A stretch of DNA of 64,000 bases. Origin: Flavobacterium aquidurense. Its GTDB lineage: Bacteria; Bacteroidota; Bacteroidia; Flavobacteriales; Flavobacteriaceae. This document shows, piece after piece, positions 63,133 through 64,000 of the stretch. The DNA lies in assembly GCF_001404985.1 (NCBI RefSeq), contig NZ_JRLF01000012.1:62001-126000 (forward strand), in the 5' to 3' direction. Below the pieces are notes generated by a model that ran no database searches, was not told the DNA's origin, and saw only the letters and a list, made by a program, of their open reading frames with translations. How positions within the stretch are numbered: the first letter of the stretch is position 1; every line of letters begins with the position of its first letter. Made by a program: the position numbers and the translations under genes.

Positions 63133-64000
63133 TTGAAAACCAAACTTTTTGTCGTTACACCGCCTTTTACACAGCTGAATACACCATATCCGGCAACAGC
63201 ATATATAAAAGGATTTCTGAATACCAAAAATATCGAATCGGCTCAGGCTGATTTAGGTATTGATGTTATTTTGGAGTTGTTTTCGAAAAAAGGATTGATA
63301 GATTTGTTTCATTATTCTGAAAGTATTTTTGAAAATGTGTCTTCCCGAGCAGATTTGAAGGATGAAGTTTCTGATAACTCTAAGCGTATTTTTGCATTGC
63401 AGGACGAATACATCAAAACCATTGATGCTGTAATTCAGTTTTTGCAGGGGAAAAATCCAACATTGGCTTTGCAAATTTGTCAGGAAGATTTTCTGCCTGA
63501 AGCTTCACGTTTTGCACAACTGGAAGAACTCGATTGGGCTTTTGGAACCATGGGAACTCAGGACAAAGCAAAACATTTGGCGACTTTATATCTTGAAGAT
63601 ATATCCGATTATATTGTAGAATGTGTCGATGAAAATTTTGGCTTTAGCCGTTATGCTGAACGTTTAGGCCGAAGCGCCAACTCGTTTGATGAATTGTATG
63701 GAGCTTTACAATTGGAACCAACTTATATTGACGCTATTTTAATTTCGATTTTAAAAGCTAAGATTGAAACAATTCAGCCTACATTTTTTCTTATTTCGGT
63801 TCCTTTTCCGGGAAATTTATACAGTGCTTTCAGATGTGCACAATGGATTAAACAAAATCATCCCGAAATTAAGATTTCGATGGGCGGTGGTTTTCCAAAT
63901 ACCGAATTGCGTTCCCTTTCTGATGCTCGTGTTTTTGAGTTTTTCGATTTTATAACTTTAGATGATGGCGAAGTTCCGATAGAGGAATTAATTTTCAATC
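63133..64000 (+). CDS. B12-binding radical SAM protein, 3' part outside window
   Basis: About 289 codons before the right edge. From a TTG start, KTKLFVVTPPFTQLNTPYPA opens like B12-binding-domain radical SAM enzymes, and IQPTFFLISVPFPGNLYSAF, KISMGGGFPNTELRSL and FDFITLDDGEVPIEEL are the typical B12-domain segments. The Cys-rich radical SAM core (CxxxCxxC) would lie beyond 64000 and is not seen. Typical substrates are lipids, peptides or glycans; none can be named. Confidence 0.8.
   Translation, partial: MKTKLFVVTPPFTQLNTPYPATAYIKGFLNTKNIESAQADLGIDVILELFSKKGLIDLFHYSESIFENVSSRADLKDEVSDNSKRIFALQDEYIKTIDAVIQFLQGKNPTLALQICQEDFLPEASRFAQLEELDWAFGTMGTQDKAKHLATLYLEDISDYIVECVDENFGFSRYAERLGRSANSFDELYGALQLEPTYIDAILISILKAKIETIQPTFFLISVPFPGNLYSAFRCAQWIKQNHPEIKISMGGGFPNTELRSLSDARVFEFFDFITLDDGEVPIEELIFN

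Overview
The window reads as chromosomal DNA of a Flavobacterium-like member of the Bacteroidota. The base composition is strongly AT-rich. Promoter-like TAnnTTTG boxes precede many genes, and strong Shine-Dalgarno sites are mostly absent. The gene set includes DUF4295 beside rpmB/rpmG, BshC for bacillithiol, a long SecA with a Bacteroidota-type insert, DUF2795, YARHG and an OmpA-less lipoprotein-rich envelope. This is a genus-level inference from gene content, not a database match. I saw no rRNA, tRNA, CRISPR array, prophage or intact insertion sequence.

Layout. 1-5.5 kb: envelope beta-barrels, a MATE exporter and an LTA-synthase-like sulfatase. 5.6-14.6 kb: MeaB GTPase, an Rrf2/NAD(P)-binding pair, a serine hydrolase, AEC and Fsr-type transporters, a 1-Cys peroxiredoxin and a CPA2 antiporter. 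14.8-17.6 kb: purB, a fatty-acid-hydroxylase-type membrane enzyme and a cysteine-free class III sirtuin. 17.9-20.1 kb: a compact trio of APS kinase, Asp/Asn-hydroxylase-type dioxygenase and sulfotransferase, which looks like a self-contained sulfation pathway. 20.2-22.5 kb: an rRNA/tRNA methyltransferase, a YARHG lipoprotein and DUF2306. 22.6-26.3 kb: a copper-type cluster with a CNGRC mini-protein, an MbnP-like lipoprotein, an MbnH-like di-haem protein and a beta-barrel with a Cys-rich start. 26.6-32 kb: SecA, DUF2795, PduO-type adenosyltransferase and a LolD-type ATPase. 32-41.5 kb: lipoproteins, twin XRE regulators, a methyltransferase, a zinc-ribbon SDR, FKBP, a four-helix bundle protein and an ABC-F protein. 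41.7-48.3 kb: polysaccharide genes (initiating sugar transferase, CpsB phosphatase, membrane acyltransferase, GT2). 48.4-57.5 kb: housekeeping (E2, exonuclease, FAH, Hpt, CinA, rpmB-rpmG-DUF4295, ftsY). 57.6-64 kb: ndk, a second membrane acyltransferase, bshC, an MHS-type transporter and a truncated B12-binding radical SAM protein.

The strongest non-gene signal is a set of short-word palindromes at gene ends. In each, a 6-12 bp word is repeated in tandem and then followed by its reverse complement. At least five different words are used. Some copies run into reading frames: they supply the stop codon region of secA and the ABC-F gene, the last residues of MeaB, and an in-frame stretch inside a methyltransferase. 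A separate REP-like hairpin family sits in both intercistronic gaps of the MbnP/MbnH cluster.

Best candidates for something new are the sulfation trio (17940-20142), the MbnP/MbnH copper cluster (22606-26312) and the word-palindrome system.
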